A stretch of 64,000 bases of DNA from Burkholderia vietnamiensis LMG 10929 (GCF_000959445.1 NZ_CP009630.1:248001-312000); one strand, 5' to 3'. Positions 23,501-29,688 are shown, counted from the first letter of the stretch. Program-made: numbers and translations. The notes: a model not told the origin generated them from the sequence alone.

Positions 23501-25775
23501 TGATGCCGGTCGAGGTCGACGTGGACAGCGACGTGACGGAGCTCGTCGCCGACGAGAGGCCGGTCGACGTCGACGTCGACAGTGAGGCTACCGAACTGTC
23601 GGTCGAGCTCAGGCCGGTGGACAACGAGCTGATACCGGTCGAGGTCGAGGTGGACAGCGATGTGATCGAGCTCGTTGCCGACGACAAGCCCGTCGACGTG
23701 GACGACGACAGTGACGTCACCGAGCTGTTGGTCGAGCTGAGGCCGGTGGACAGTGAGCTGATACCCGTCGAGGTCGACGTGGACAGCGACGTGATCGAGC
23801 TGGTGGCCGACGACAAGCCCGTCGACGTGGACGACGACAGCGACGTCACCGAGCTGTTGGTCGAGCTGAGGCCGGTGGACAGCGAGCTGATACCCGTCGA
23901 GGTCGAGGTGGAAAGCGACGTGATCGAACTCGTGGCCGATGACAAACCGGTCGACGTGGACGACGAAAGCGACGTCACCGAGCTGTTGGTCGAGCTGAGG
24001 CCGGTGGACAGTGAGCTGATACCCGTCGAGGTCGACGTGGACAGCGACGTGATCGAGCTGGTGGCCGACGACAAGCCCGTCGACGTGGACGACGACAGCG
24101 ACGTCACTGAGCTATTAGTCGAGCTCAGGCCCGTCGACAGGGAACTGATACCGGTCGAGGTCGAAGTGGAAAGCGAGACCACCGAACTATTGGTCGAGCT
24201 GAGACCTGTCGACAACGAGCTGATGCCCGTGGACGTCGAGGTGGACAGCGACGTGATCGAGCTATTGGCCGACGACAGCCCCGTCGACGTGGAGGTCGAA
24301 AGCGACGTCACCGAACTGTTGGTCGAGCTCAGGCCGGTGGACAGCGAGCTGATACCCGTCGAGGTCGAAGTGGAAAGCGAGCTGATCGAACTGGTTGCCG
24401 ACGACAGACCCGTCGAAGCCGAAGTTGACAGCGACGTGATCGAGCTGGTGGCCGATGACAAGCCCGTCGACGTGGACGACGAAAGCGACGTCACCGAGCT
24501 GTTGGTGGAGCTCAGGCCGGTGGACAGCGAGCTGATGCCGGTCGACGTCGAGGTGGACAGCGAGACCACCGAACTATTGGTCGAGCTGAGACCCGTCGAC
24601 AACGAGCTGATGCCCGTGGAAGTCGACGTAGACAGCGATGTAATCGCGCTATTGGCCGACGAGAGGCCGGTCGACGTCGACGACGAAAGCGACGTCACCG
24701 AACTATTGGTCGAACTGAGGCCCGTGGACAACGAACTGATGCCGGTCGAAGTCGACGTAGAAAGCGAAGTAATCGAACTACCAACCGTCGACAGCCCCGT
24801 CGACGTCGAAGTCGAAAGACTGCTGATACTTGACGTCGTCGTGCTGGCGACCGAATAGAGCTGGCTTCCGTTGACCGCATCGGTGCTGCCGGAAGTCACG
24901 AGCCCGGCCGCGACGTTCTGGATCCGCCGCTCCGCGCCGGGGCTGCCGATGCTCACGACCCCCGCGGCCGAGCTCGTGCCGGCGAACCCGGTGAACGTCT
25001 GCGTGCCGACCGTCGCGCTGCCGACGGCCCCGGTGCCTGCCGTCGTCGTACCGCTCGTGCTTGTGGTCACGGCGTTCTTGCCGAGCGCGACCGAGCCGGC
25101 GACGTTGGCCGTCGCGCCGTTGCCGAGCGCGGTCGCGCCGCTGGCCGCCGCGGTCGCGGCGGAACCCAGCGCCGTGGCGTCGGTGCCGGCCGACGTGACG
25201 ACCGAGTTGGCGCCGATCGCAACGCCCGACGTCGCCGCCGCATCGACATTGGAGAACCGGCCGATCGCGATCGCGTTCGTGCCTGCCGCGACCGCACCGC
25301 CCGTGCCGCTGCTGTTGCCGCCGCCCAGCGCGACCGAACTGATGCCCGATGCCGTCGTGTCGTTGCCGACCGCGGTCGCGCCGGTATTGAGTGCCGTGGA
25401 GCCGGAACCGATGCCGATCGAGCTCGAGCCGGTGGCCACGGAACGCTGACCGAATGCCTGCGAATAGTTGCCCGACGCTGTCGCGTTCGCGCCAATCGCG
25501 ATCGAGGTTGCGCCGCTGGCCGTCGTCGTGCTGCCGGCGTTGCCGCCGATCGCGATCGCCTGCGACCCCGACGCGACGACGGAGCCGCCGAACCCGCCCG
25601 CACTGTACTGCGCGTGCGCGACGTTGCCGACGGTCGCCCCCGCGACGAGCGCCACTGCCGCAACAGCCTTCGCGACGGCGGATTTGTTCGGCTTACCCCG
25701 TGCCGAGTCGTGTTCCGAGGCCGCGACCCAGGCGCCGAGAGCTTCGTTCCAGATCGAGCGGTATGTGCGGTTCAT
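14523..25775 (-). CDS. giant trimeric autotransporter adhesin (YadA-like)
   Basis: A 3750-residue type Vc adhesin. The ATG with GGAGG 9 bp upstream gives MNRTYRSIWNEALGAWVAAS, an extended signal peptide region, then a hydrophobic core and probable cleavage after AHA (residues 53-55). Residues about 56-310 are a YadA-type head of SAIAIG-like repeats ending in a DAVNGSQL neck. A first stalk (about 311-1171) and a second (about 1352-3214) consist of a 43-residue Ser/Thr-rich repeat. They are split by a short head/neck insert (about 1172-1351). A third head with neck (about 3217-3465), a short stalk and a VAIGANSSDGG segment follow. The last ~105 residues are the trimeric beta-barrel anchor, ending in GAGMLYQWK. 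It should trimerise, export its own stalk and mediate adhesion. The ligand is unknown. Ser plus Thr make up about two thirds of the repeat. Confidence 0.95.
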   Translation of the reverse strand: MNRTYRSIWNEALGAWVAASEHDSARGKPNKSAVAKAVAAVALVAGATVGNVAHAQYSAGGFGGSVVASGSQAIAIGGNAGSTTTASGATSIAIGANATASGNYSQAFGQRSVATGSSSIGIGSGSTALNTGATAVGNDTTASGISSVALGGGNSSGTGGAVAAGTNAIAIGRFSNVDAAATSGVAIGANSVVTSAGTDATALGSAATAAASGATALGNGATANVAGSVALGKNAVTTSTSGTTTAGTGAVGSATVGTQTFTGFAGTSSAAGVVSIGSPGAERRIQNVAAGLVTSGSTDAVNGSQLYSVASTTTSSISSLSTSTSTGLSTVGSSITSLSTSTSTGISSLSTGLSSTNSSVTSLSSSTSTGLSSANSAITSLSTSTSTGISSLSTGLSSTNSSVVSLSTSTSTGISSLSTGLSSTNSSVTSLSSSTSTGLSSATSSITSLSTSASTGLSSATSSISSLSTSTSTGISSLSTGLSSTNSSVTSLSTSTSTGLSSANSSITSLSTSTSTGISSLSTGLSSTNSSVVSLSTSTSTGISSLSTGLSSTNSSVTSLSSSTSTGLSSATSSITSLSTSTSTGISSLSTGLSSTNSSVTSLSSSTSTGLSSATSSITSLSTSTSTGISSLSTGLSSTNSSVTSLSSSTSTGLSSATSSITSLSTSTSTGISSLSTGLSSTNSSVTSLSSSTSTGLSSATSSITSLSTSTSTGISSLSTGLSSTDSSVASLSTSTSTGLSSATSSVTSLSTSTSTGISSLSTGLSSTDSSVASLSTSTSTGLSSATSSISSLSTSTSTGISSLSTGLSSTDSSVASLSTSTSTGLSSATSSITSLSTSTSTGISSLSTGLSSTDSSVASLSTSTSTGLSSATSSITSLSTSTSTGISSLSTGLSSTNSSVTSLSSSTSTGLSSATSSIGSLSTSTSTGISSLSTGLSSTDSSVASLSTSTSTGLSSATSSITSLSTSTSTGISSLSTGLSSTDSSVASLSTSTSTGLSSATSSITSLSTSTSTGISSLSTGLSSTDSSVASLSTSTSTGLSSATSSISSLSTSTSTGLSSATSSIGSLSTSTSTGISSLSTGLSSTDSSVASLSTSTSTGLSSATSSITSLSTSTSTGIGSLSTGLSSTNSTVASLSTSTSTGLSSANSSITSLSTSTSTGISSLSTGLSTVVTKTDNLGNSTAAALGGGAAYDPTTGAVSAPSYTMYNANGTTSTANSVGSAIDSINSQGIKYFHANSTAADSQALGADSVAIGPNAIANNAGDVALGSGSVTAAPNPTPTGTVGGVTTTFAGGNPTSTVSVGDPSAGITRQITNVAAGQITPTSTDAINGSQLFATNSVVNSLSTTVSSSSSTISSLSTGITSLSTGLSSTDSSVASLSTSTSTGLSSATSSISSLSTGLSSTDSTVASLSTSTSTGLSSATSSISSLSTSTSTGISSLSTGLSSTDSSVASLSTSTSTGLSSATSSISSLSTGLSSTDSSVASLSTSTSTGLSSATSSISSLSTSTSTGISSLSTGLSSTDSSVASLSTSTSTGLSSATSSITSLSTSTSTGINSLSTGLSSTDSSVASLSTSTSTGLSSATSSITSLSTSTSTGISSLSTGLSSTDSSVASLSTSTSTGLSSATSSITSLSTSTSTGISSLSTGLSSTDSTVTSLSTSTSTGLSSATSSITSLSTSTSTGISSLSTGLSSTDSSVASLSTSTSTGLSSATSSISSLSTSTSTGISSLSTGISSTDSSVASLSTSTSTGLSSATSSISSLSTGLSSTDSSVASLSTSTSTGLSSATSSISSLSTSTSTGISSLSTGLSSTDSSVASLSTSTSTGLSSATSSITSLSTSTSTGISSLSTGLSSTDSSVASLSTSTSTGLSSATSSISSLSTSTSTGISSLSTGLSSTDSSVASLSTSTSTGLSSATSSITSLSTSTSTGISSLSTGLSSTDSSVASLSTSTSTGLSSATSSITSLSTSTSTGISSLSTGLSSTDSSVASLSTSTSTGLSSATSSISSLSTSTSTGISSLSTGLSSTDSSVASLSTSTSTGLSSATSSISSLSTSTSTGISSLSTGLSSTDSSVASLSTSTSTGLSSATSSISSLSTSTSTGISSLSTGLSSTDSSVASLSTSTSTGLSSATSSITSLSTSTSTGISSLSTGLSSTDSSVASLSTSTSTGLSSATSSISSLSTSTSTGISSLSTGLSSTDSSVASLSTSTSTGLSSATSSITSLSTSTSTGISSLSTGLSSTDSSVASLSTSTSTGLSSATSSITSLSTSTSTGISSLSTGLSSTDSSVASLSTSTSTGLSSATSSISSLSTSTSTGISSLSTGLSSTDSSVASLSTSTSTGLSSATSSITSLSTSTSTGISSLSTGLSSTDSSVASLSTSTSTGLSSATSSITSLSTSTSTGISSLSTGLSSTDSSVASLSTSTSTGLSSATSSITSLSTSTSTGISSLSTGLSSTDSSVASLSTSTSTGLSSATSSISSLSTSTSTGINSLSTGLSSTDSSLTSLSTSTSTGLSSATSSISSLSTSTSTGISSLSTGLSSTSSSISSLSTSTSTGISSLSTGLSSTDSSVVSLSTSTSTGLSSATSSITSLSTSTSTGISSLSTGLSSTDSSVASLSTSTSTGLSSATSSISSLSTGLSSTDSSVVSLSTSTSTGLSSATSSITSLSTSTSTGISSLSTGLSSTDSSVASLSTSTSTGLSSATSSITSLSTSTSTGISSLSTGLSSTDSSVASLSTSTSTGLSSATSSITSLSTSTSTGISSLSTGLSSTDSSVASLSTSTSTGLSSATSSITSLSTSTSTGISSLSTGLSSTDSSVASLSTSTSTGLSSATSSISSLSTSTSTGINSLSTGLSSTDSSVASLSTSTSTGLSSATSSITSLSTSTSTGINSLSTGLSSTDSSVASLSTSTSTGLSSATSSISSLSTSTSTGISSLSTGLSSTDSSVASLSTSTSTGLSSATSSITSLSTSTSTGISSLSTGLSTTDSTVTSLSTSTSTGLSSAASSITSLSTSTSTGISSLSTGLSTTDSTVTSLSTSTSTGLSSATSSITSLSTSTSTGISSLSTGLSSTDSSVASLSTSTSTGLSSATSSITSLSTSTSTGISSLSTGLSSTNSSVASLSTSTSTGLSSATSSITSLSTSTSTGLSSLSTGLSSTNSTVASLSTSTSTGLSSLSTGLSSTDSTVTSLSTSTSTGLSSATSSITSLSTSTSTAIEAAKTHYFSVNDNGTQQGNYANDGATGVNALAAGVNASAAGASSVAVGDGSNAQTAGAVAIGQNASATGGKAVSIGSGNTASGDGAVAIGDPSVATGTGAVAMGANDTATGTGAVALGNANTATGTGALALGSNAVASATGAQAYGSAAAATATDALAFGTNAQANVANSIAMGANSTTSNAVAVSSMTVGGVTYAVSGIAPVGVFSVGAPGAERQITNVAAGRVSATSTDAVNGSQLNATNLAISSLSTSTASNISSLSTGIGSLSTGLSSTNSNLTSLSTSTSTAIGSLSTGLSSTNSNLTSLSTSTSTGIGSLSTGLSSTNSTVASLSTGVTSISNTLNQLSTTVNNNQARTANNSGIAADMNGTGTDRPTVTAGSNSVAIGANSSDGGRSNVVSVGSDTQQRQITNVAPGTQGTDAVNVNQLTQVQTTLSTALSGQQSQINSLGTQLQQTDQMAKQGIAAVGAMASIPQMDRDANFGMGIGTSTFLGQKAMAVNMQARITENLKASINGGFSGGQKVIGAGMLYQWK
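16128..21745 (-). repeat. adhesin stalk repeat array 2 (129-bp units)
   Basis: Tandem 129-bp (43-residue) units, about 43 units by length. Units differ mainly at synonymous sites and by a few swaps (T/I/S, D/N, A/V), and some are partial. Two blocks are identical over about 400 bp at a 387-bp (three-unit) offset (18604-19004 and 18991-19391), evidence of recent duplication. Because of codon regularity the opposite strand stays open for 2019 codons. Confidence 0.93.
22262..24845 (-). repeat. adhesin stalk repeat array 1 (129-bp units)
   Basis: The same 43-residue unit repeated about 20 times by length. It encodes the first stalk segment, between the N-terminal head and the first internal head insert. 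The part nearest the N-terminal head (24000-24845) uses T-N-S where later units use T-D-S, so the two arrays have partly diverged. Confidence 0.92.
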
Positions 25776-26904
25776 GTCCTGCTGCCTCCAAATAAGCGCG
25801 CCACACACACCGCCTTTCATTAGACGAATATTTCGTGCGCTCGCGCGAAACTCTTAATCGATGCGCGAATTTTATTTGAGGCGTTATTTGTAAATTGACA
25901 AACAGTGATAAATGTAGCGCGTGGAAGTTTAAAGAATCGTTAATGCATCGCGATTTGATGTATTGATTAACAACCAACCCTAAAGTATGAGGAATTGTTT
26001 TTGTAAAGTGCCGGAGGTCTGATGTTCGCGCATAAAAGTCGTGTGAAATCAATGGTTTGTATGGGTTGTTTGTGCGATGACGCGCATTTTGGCCCCGGAA
26101 AGGCAGGAGGAATTGAATAGCAAACGTTTGCGCATCGCATGTTTCTTTCTGTTCTGTAATGCGACCACGATGTCGATCTACAAGAATATGAACATATTTA
26201 TCAATTCGCTATTTTAATATCATGAGTGGCATTTTTATTATGTCGTTAATCATGGGAGATAATCGATTGACGACGCGGGGCGAGCCGTCGCGATATGCTG
26301 ATTTGCGCATCGCGCCGCCCGCGCTGGTCCGTCGGGCGGGCTTCCGGCAGCGCTCACTATCAGTCGATGACAAAGAAACCGCTGCAGCGCAATCGCTCGC
26401 TAATTGAGAGCACATGTTGAAACGATCCTATTGATCGTGTTCCATATGGCGGGCAATTGAGCGATTCGGCTAATCGCCGATGGGGGCAGCCGGAGGCTCC
26501 AACCGCTCGGCTGCGCGAAGCCACCGGCGGGCGCGAAATTGTCAGATCATCGCCGCCGCGTCCGGGCCGACTGTCCACGGCGCAACTCCGTTACGAGGAG
26601 CGGCAAGCCGAGCAGCGAAGTGGAAACGCGAGTAGGAACGGCGATGCGCCATCGCATTCGAAACGGCCGTGCGGTAATGGCCGCGCACTGACCGGCATCG
26701 TGTCGCGCGCGATGCGACCCGGCCAAATCGGGAACCGTGCGTTTTTGCTCCGGGAGCAAGCCTGCAAACGTTGCGCGGCGGGCACAGCATGAGCCGGACG
26801 ACACCACGATGGCGCCACCTGCCGCCCCGTTGGCCAGCACGAATCGCCGGCGGTCCGCGGCCGCGATACTCGTTCGCCGCAGAACCGCCCCGTCGCAACG
26901 ACGC
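25776..26904. other. long intergenic region upstream of the adhesin gene
   Basis: About 1.1 kb without a gene I can support. The part nearest the adhesin (25820-26260) is AT-rich compared with the surroundings and presumably holds its promoter and a long leader. A TTGTCA hexamer on the minus strand near 25900 has no convincing partner. A perfect LacI-type palindrome lies at 26120-26131. The remainder (26280-26904) is GC-rich, and its short ORFs lack ribosome-binding sites and family features. Confidence 0.5.
26118..26133. promoter_or_regulatory. LacI/PurR-type operator-like palindrome
   Basis: GCAAACGTTTGC (26120-26131) is a perfect 12-bp palindrome with the central CG typical of LacI/GalR-family operators, and it closely matches the E. 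coli PurR-type box. It lies about 345 bp upstream of the adhesin start, in a region transcribed only toward the adhesin. The regulator is not in this window. Confidence 0.5.
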
Positions 26905-27807
26905 CTATTTCCGCAGAAAGCGCAGCGCGAGCCGCGCCATGCGCGGCACGAACGTCGGGCGCAGCAGCCGCTCGTCGTACCCGGCCATGCGTCGGTCGTT
27001 CTCCGTCAGACACAGCTCGATCAGCTCGCACGGGTCGAGTGCGTCGCCGATTTCGGCGGTGCTCGTCGCCGGAAAGTTCGCGTCGTGCGCCACGCCGTCC
27101 GTATCGATCCCGCGCGCGATGCCGATGCGCTCCCATATCAGGAACGCCCATACGGCGACGACACGGGCGAAGAACCACGGTCGTCGCCACCACGGCAGAT
27201 TGCGCCAGTACCACGCGTACCAGTTCACGAAGAACAGGATGTGACGGCCTTCCTCCTGGATCACCGGTTCGAACGTCTCGACGAGTTCGGCCGGGAAATA
27301 GCCGGAGCGCTGCGCGGAGCGGAACAGCCCGAACGCGAAGAAGCTGTCGATGCATTCGCTGAAGCCGGTCACCATCCACGACCACTCCGCGTCCTTCGGC
27401 GCCGGATACGGCGGTTCGGGCGCAAGCTCGATGCCGTATGCGGCCACCAGCTTCGACAGCACGACCTTGTGGCGCGCTTCCTCGCCGCCGTCCATGTCGA
27501 GTGCGCTGCGCAGTAGCGGATCGTCGACGGTTGCCGCGAAGGTGGCGACGCGGACCGACGCGCGGCCTTCCGTCTGCACGGCGATGTCCCAGATCGGCAG
27601 CGACGTGAGCCGCTTGAGCGCGTCGGGTTTCAGCGGCGGCCAGTCGATGACGGCCGGTTTGTATGGGTTGTGCGTATCGAGGAGCATGCGGCAGAACATC
27701 CGCTTGTGCGCATCGGAACCGATCTTGACCGGACCTTGACTCTCGAAGGTCCAGTGGCGCATGGCGTGATCTGCCGCTGCATGTTGTTCCTGCAGCGTGT
27801 CGGACAT
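26905..27807 (-). CDS. ferritin-like di-iron domain protein
   Basis: A 300-residue protein with the ligand set of a ferritin-like di-iron carboxylate fold: Glu80, then E-E-x-x-H (Glu109/110, His113), Glu151, and a second E-E-x-x-H (Glu185/186, His189). The segment right after the last motif is unusually Trp/Phe-rich (FFVNWYAWYWRNLPWW) and runs into a hydrophobic stretch, so membrane association is likely. The substrate is unknown. Members of this broad superfamily include hydroxylases, oxidases and iron-storage proteins, and nothing here separates them. It is a single gene, minus strand, separated by 92 bp from the small gene upstream. Confidence 0.8.
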   Translation of the reverse strand: MSDTLQEQHAAADHAMRHWTFESQGPVKIGSDAHKRMFCRMLLDTHNPYKPAVIDWPPLKPDALKRLTSLPIWDIAVQTEGRASVRVATFAATVDDPLLRSALDMDGGEEARHKVVLSKLVAAYGIELAPEPPYPAPKDAEWSWMVTGFSECIDSFFAFGLFRSAQRSGYFPAELVETFEPVIQEEGRHILFFVNWYAWYWRNLPWWRRPWFFARVVAVWAFLIWERIGIARGIDTDGVAHDANFPATSTAEIGDALDPCELIELCLTENDRRMAGYDERLLRPTFVPRMARLALRFLRK

Positions 27808-27899
27808 GGCTATTGTTATACGATTACAAGACGAAAGATTCTTGCATAGCTTTCGTCAGCGCGTATTTTCGTGCGGTCCGGCGCTGCCGCGCATCGCGC

Positions 27900-28118
27900 T
27901 CACGCCTGCGTGTCGACCCACAGGCGTCCCCAGCGGGATGCATACGCGAGCGCGTGTTCCTCTTCGAAAAAGAAATCGATCGCGTCGAACGACACGGCGC
28001 GCGGCGACGGGCCGCCGCTCGCCTTCTCGATCGTCAGGTTCGCGGCGAACAGCCCGTTCGGCAGACGGGCGGCGGCGGGGGCGACTTCGTAGCCCTTGTA
28101 GCGGATCGTGCGGTTCAT
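27900..28118 (-). CDS. small conserved-looking hypothetical protein
   Basis: A 72-residue protein starting MNRTIRYKGYEVAPAA. It is compact and soluble-looking, with alternating beta-like and helical stretches (RYKGYEV, LFAANLTIEK, AIDFFFEEEHALAYA). It resembles small proteins common in Burkholderia that I cannot assign to a function. The ribosome-binding site is weak, so support comes from codon usage and the protein-like sequence rather than from the start site. Confidence 0.6.
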   Translation of the reverse strand: MNRTIRYKGYEVAPAAARLPNGLFAANLTIEKASGGPSPRAVSFDAIDFFFEEEHALAYASRWGRLWVDTQA

Positions 28119-28328
28119 GGCTCGCGCGTGGAAGGTACGGGCTTTCAGCGTACGAAAACCCGCGCCGCGCGTGAACCAATCTTTCGGCCAATGCTAATCA
28201 CGCGGTGAGCCGAATCGTTATCGGCTGGGGGAGTCGCGAACGGCGGGAGCATCGCGGCGGACGCCGCTTGAACGTGCGAACGCCGCGCGCGCGGCGAACG
28301 TCGCCTGCCGCGCGCGGGCGGTGTGCGG

Positions 28329-28979
28329 TTACTGGTTGGCGATCTTCAGTACGGGCGCGAGCGCGTCGACCGATGCAGCGTGCGTGGCCGCGCGATGCGA
28401 CGCGAACGCGAGCGCGAATTCAGCCGCCTGCGAGCCGACCGTCTCGAGCTGCGCGACGACCTTCGGGTCCGAGCAGCTTTCGGCGCTCTCGAAGCGCGTT
28501 TCGAGCGTATTGACGGTCGCACCGAACGGCGTCGGCCAGCCGCGCAACGCATGGACGATCGACCGCAGCGACGTGAGCACGGTGCCGGCGGCCTGCCAGC
28601 CGTACGCGGTGACGATCAGGCCGACCGCGCGGCCGTCCAGATACGGGCGCTCGTCGGCGCGCAGTTCCTCGAGCGTGTCGAGCGCGTTCTTCACGAGGCC
28701 GGACACGCCGCCGTGATAGCCCGGCGTCGCGATGATGATCGCGTCGGCCTCGCGCACGGCGTCGATCAGCTCGCGCTGTGCGTCGGTCAAGGCCTTGTGC
28801 TCGGGGGCGTAGTGCGGCAGCGTGTGCAAGAACGGGCCGTCGAACAGGCGCGTGCGCGCACCGGCCGCCTGTGCGCCGCGCAGCGCGAACGACAGCGCGC
28901 GCTCGGTCGACGATGCGGCCCGGGTGGTGCCGCCGATGCCGACCACGAACGGCCGGCGGTGTTGATCGAATGCAGTCAA
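28329..28979 (-). CDS. NADPH-dependent FMN reductase family protein
   Basis: A 216-residue flavodoxin-like reductase. The start was placed at TTG preceded by AAGGAG 6 bp upstream; the in-frame ATG 279 bp further up gives a low-quality N-terminus. Recognisable features are the N-terminal VVGIGGTTRAASSTE phosphate-binding loop and the ATPGYHGGVSGLVKNALD segment typical of NADPH-dependent FMN reductases. It probably reduces FMN or quinone-like or aromatic substrates with NADPH. The physiological partner is unknown, and no monooxygenase gene lies next to it. It is single and on the minus strand. Confidence 0.85.
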   Translation of the reverse strand: MTAFDQHRRPFVVGIGGTTRAASSTERALSFALRGAQAAGARTRLFDGPFLHTLPHYAPEHKALTDAQRELIDAVREADAIIIATPGYHGGVSGLVKNALDTLEELRADERPYLDGRAVGLIVTAYGWQAAGTVLTSLRSIVHALRGWPTPFGATVNTLETRFESAESCSDPKVVAQLETVGSQAAEFALAFASHRAATHAASVDALAPVLKIANQ

Positions 28980-29140
28980 GGGGCGCTCCTTGGGGATGGT
29001 TGCCCGGCTAAGCGCAGGCTTAAAACCAGATGGTAACGACCCCGCCGCCACTCTGAAAACGACTTTTCGTTCTATCGATATGCGATGCGCGCAGGTCGCG
29101 CGCGGATGCGGCGCCGCAGATGGATAGCAGAAATGCTTGG

Positions 29141-29169
29141 TTGGGACGCCATGCCGGGCTCGATATGAT
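29141..29169 (+). promoter_or_regulatory. sigma-70-like promoter of a candidate small RNA
   Basis: TTGGGA (29141-29146), a 17-bp spacer and TATGAT (29164-29169). The hexamers match the consensus at 4 of 6 and 5 of 6 positions. It lies about 40 bp upstream of a canonical intrinsic terminator on the same strand. Confidence 0.45.
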
Positions 29170-29175
29170 GAGCCC

Positions 29176-29243
29176 GTCTCCTCCATGATGTCTCTACTGA
29201 CATGGGTTGGCCCCGCCGCGCGGATGCAGGCGGGGCTTTTTTT
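29176..29243 (+). ncRNA. candidate ~68-nt small RNA with an anti-Shine-Dalgarno motif
   Basis: Between the predicted promoter and a strong terminator lies a short non-coding stretch. It has CTCCTCC at 29178-29184, near the predicted 5' end and complementary to ribosome-binding sites. A small hairpin follows at 29188-29203 (5-bp stem), then the terminator stem 29210-29217 with 29229-29236 and seven T residues. No plus-strand gene lies on either side, so the terminator has no obvious protein-coding client. The prediction is from sequence only. Confidence 0.45.
29210..29243 (+). terminator. intrinsic terminator (plus strand)
   Basis: A perfect 8-bp GC stem (GCCCCGCC with GGCGGGGC) followed by seven T residues at 29237-29243. 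It is the most canonical terminator in the window. Confidence 0.85.
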
Positions 29244-29267
29244 CGTCCGGCGCCGCAAAGGCGCGGC

Positions 29268-29573
29268 TTACTCGAACACCGGCCGGAAGAAGCTGCGCTC
29301 GTAGCTGACGATGCAGCGCGTTTCCTCCGCGTAACGGAACGCGGCCTGGCATGCCGGGTCGGCCTTCGAGCGTTCGCGGTAGCGCTCGTATTCGGCAAGG
29401 CTCGGGAACGAGAACATCGCGAGCGCGATGTTGCTCGCGCCCTCGGACGGCAGGAAGTAGCCGTGATGCGTGCCGCCGAATTGCTCGACGAGCGGAATCC
29501 ACATCTTGCCGTAGGTTTCGAACTGCTCGAGTTTGTACGGATCGACGACGTAACGAAGAAAGCAGGTGACCAT
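29268..29573 (-). CDS. NIPSNAP family protein
   Basis: A 101-residue protein with the NIPSNAP/dimeric alpha-beta-barrel pattern: an N-terminal beta strand TCFLRYVVDPYK, then FETYGKMWIPLVEQFGGTHHGYF, and a C-terminal RSFFRPVFE. Proteins of this family are small, probably dimeric and of mostly unknown function. The start was chosen at the ATG that gives this conserved N-terminus; a longer reading adds low-complexity sequence. The ribosome-binding site is weak. It is single, minus strand, and lies 115 bp from the 3' end of the downstream-facing DUF3999 gene. Confidence 0.8.
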   Translation of the reverse strand: MVTCFLRYVVDPYKLEQFETYGKMWIPLVEQFGGTHHGYFLPSEGASNIALAMFSFPSLAEYERYRERSKADPACQAAFRYAEETRCIVSYERSFFRPVFE

Positions 29574-29688
29574 GGGCGCTCGCAGGGCGATGAACGAGCA
29601 GCGAGCATGGAATGCGCGGCCGGCCGTGTCAACGGGGCGCCGTCCCGCGCATGGGTCCGGCGCCGTCATCCTGCCGCGCGATGCCACG

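Noticed and set aside
16138..24858. Plus-strand ORFs of 2019 and 877 codons as genes
   Set aside because: They lie wholly antisense to the adhesin, have no ribosome-binding site at sensible starts, are repeats of an acidic pattern, and are explained by codon use in the stalk repeat.
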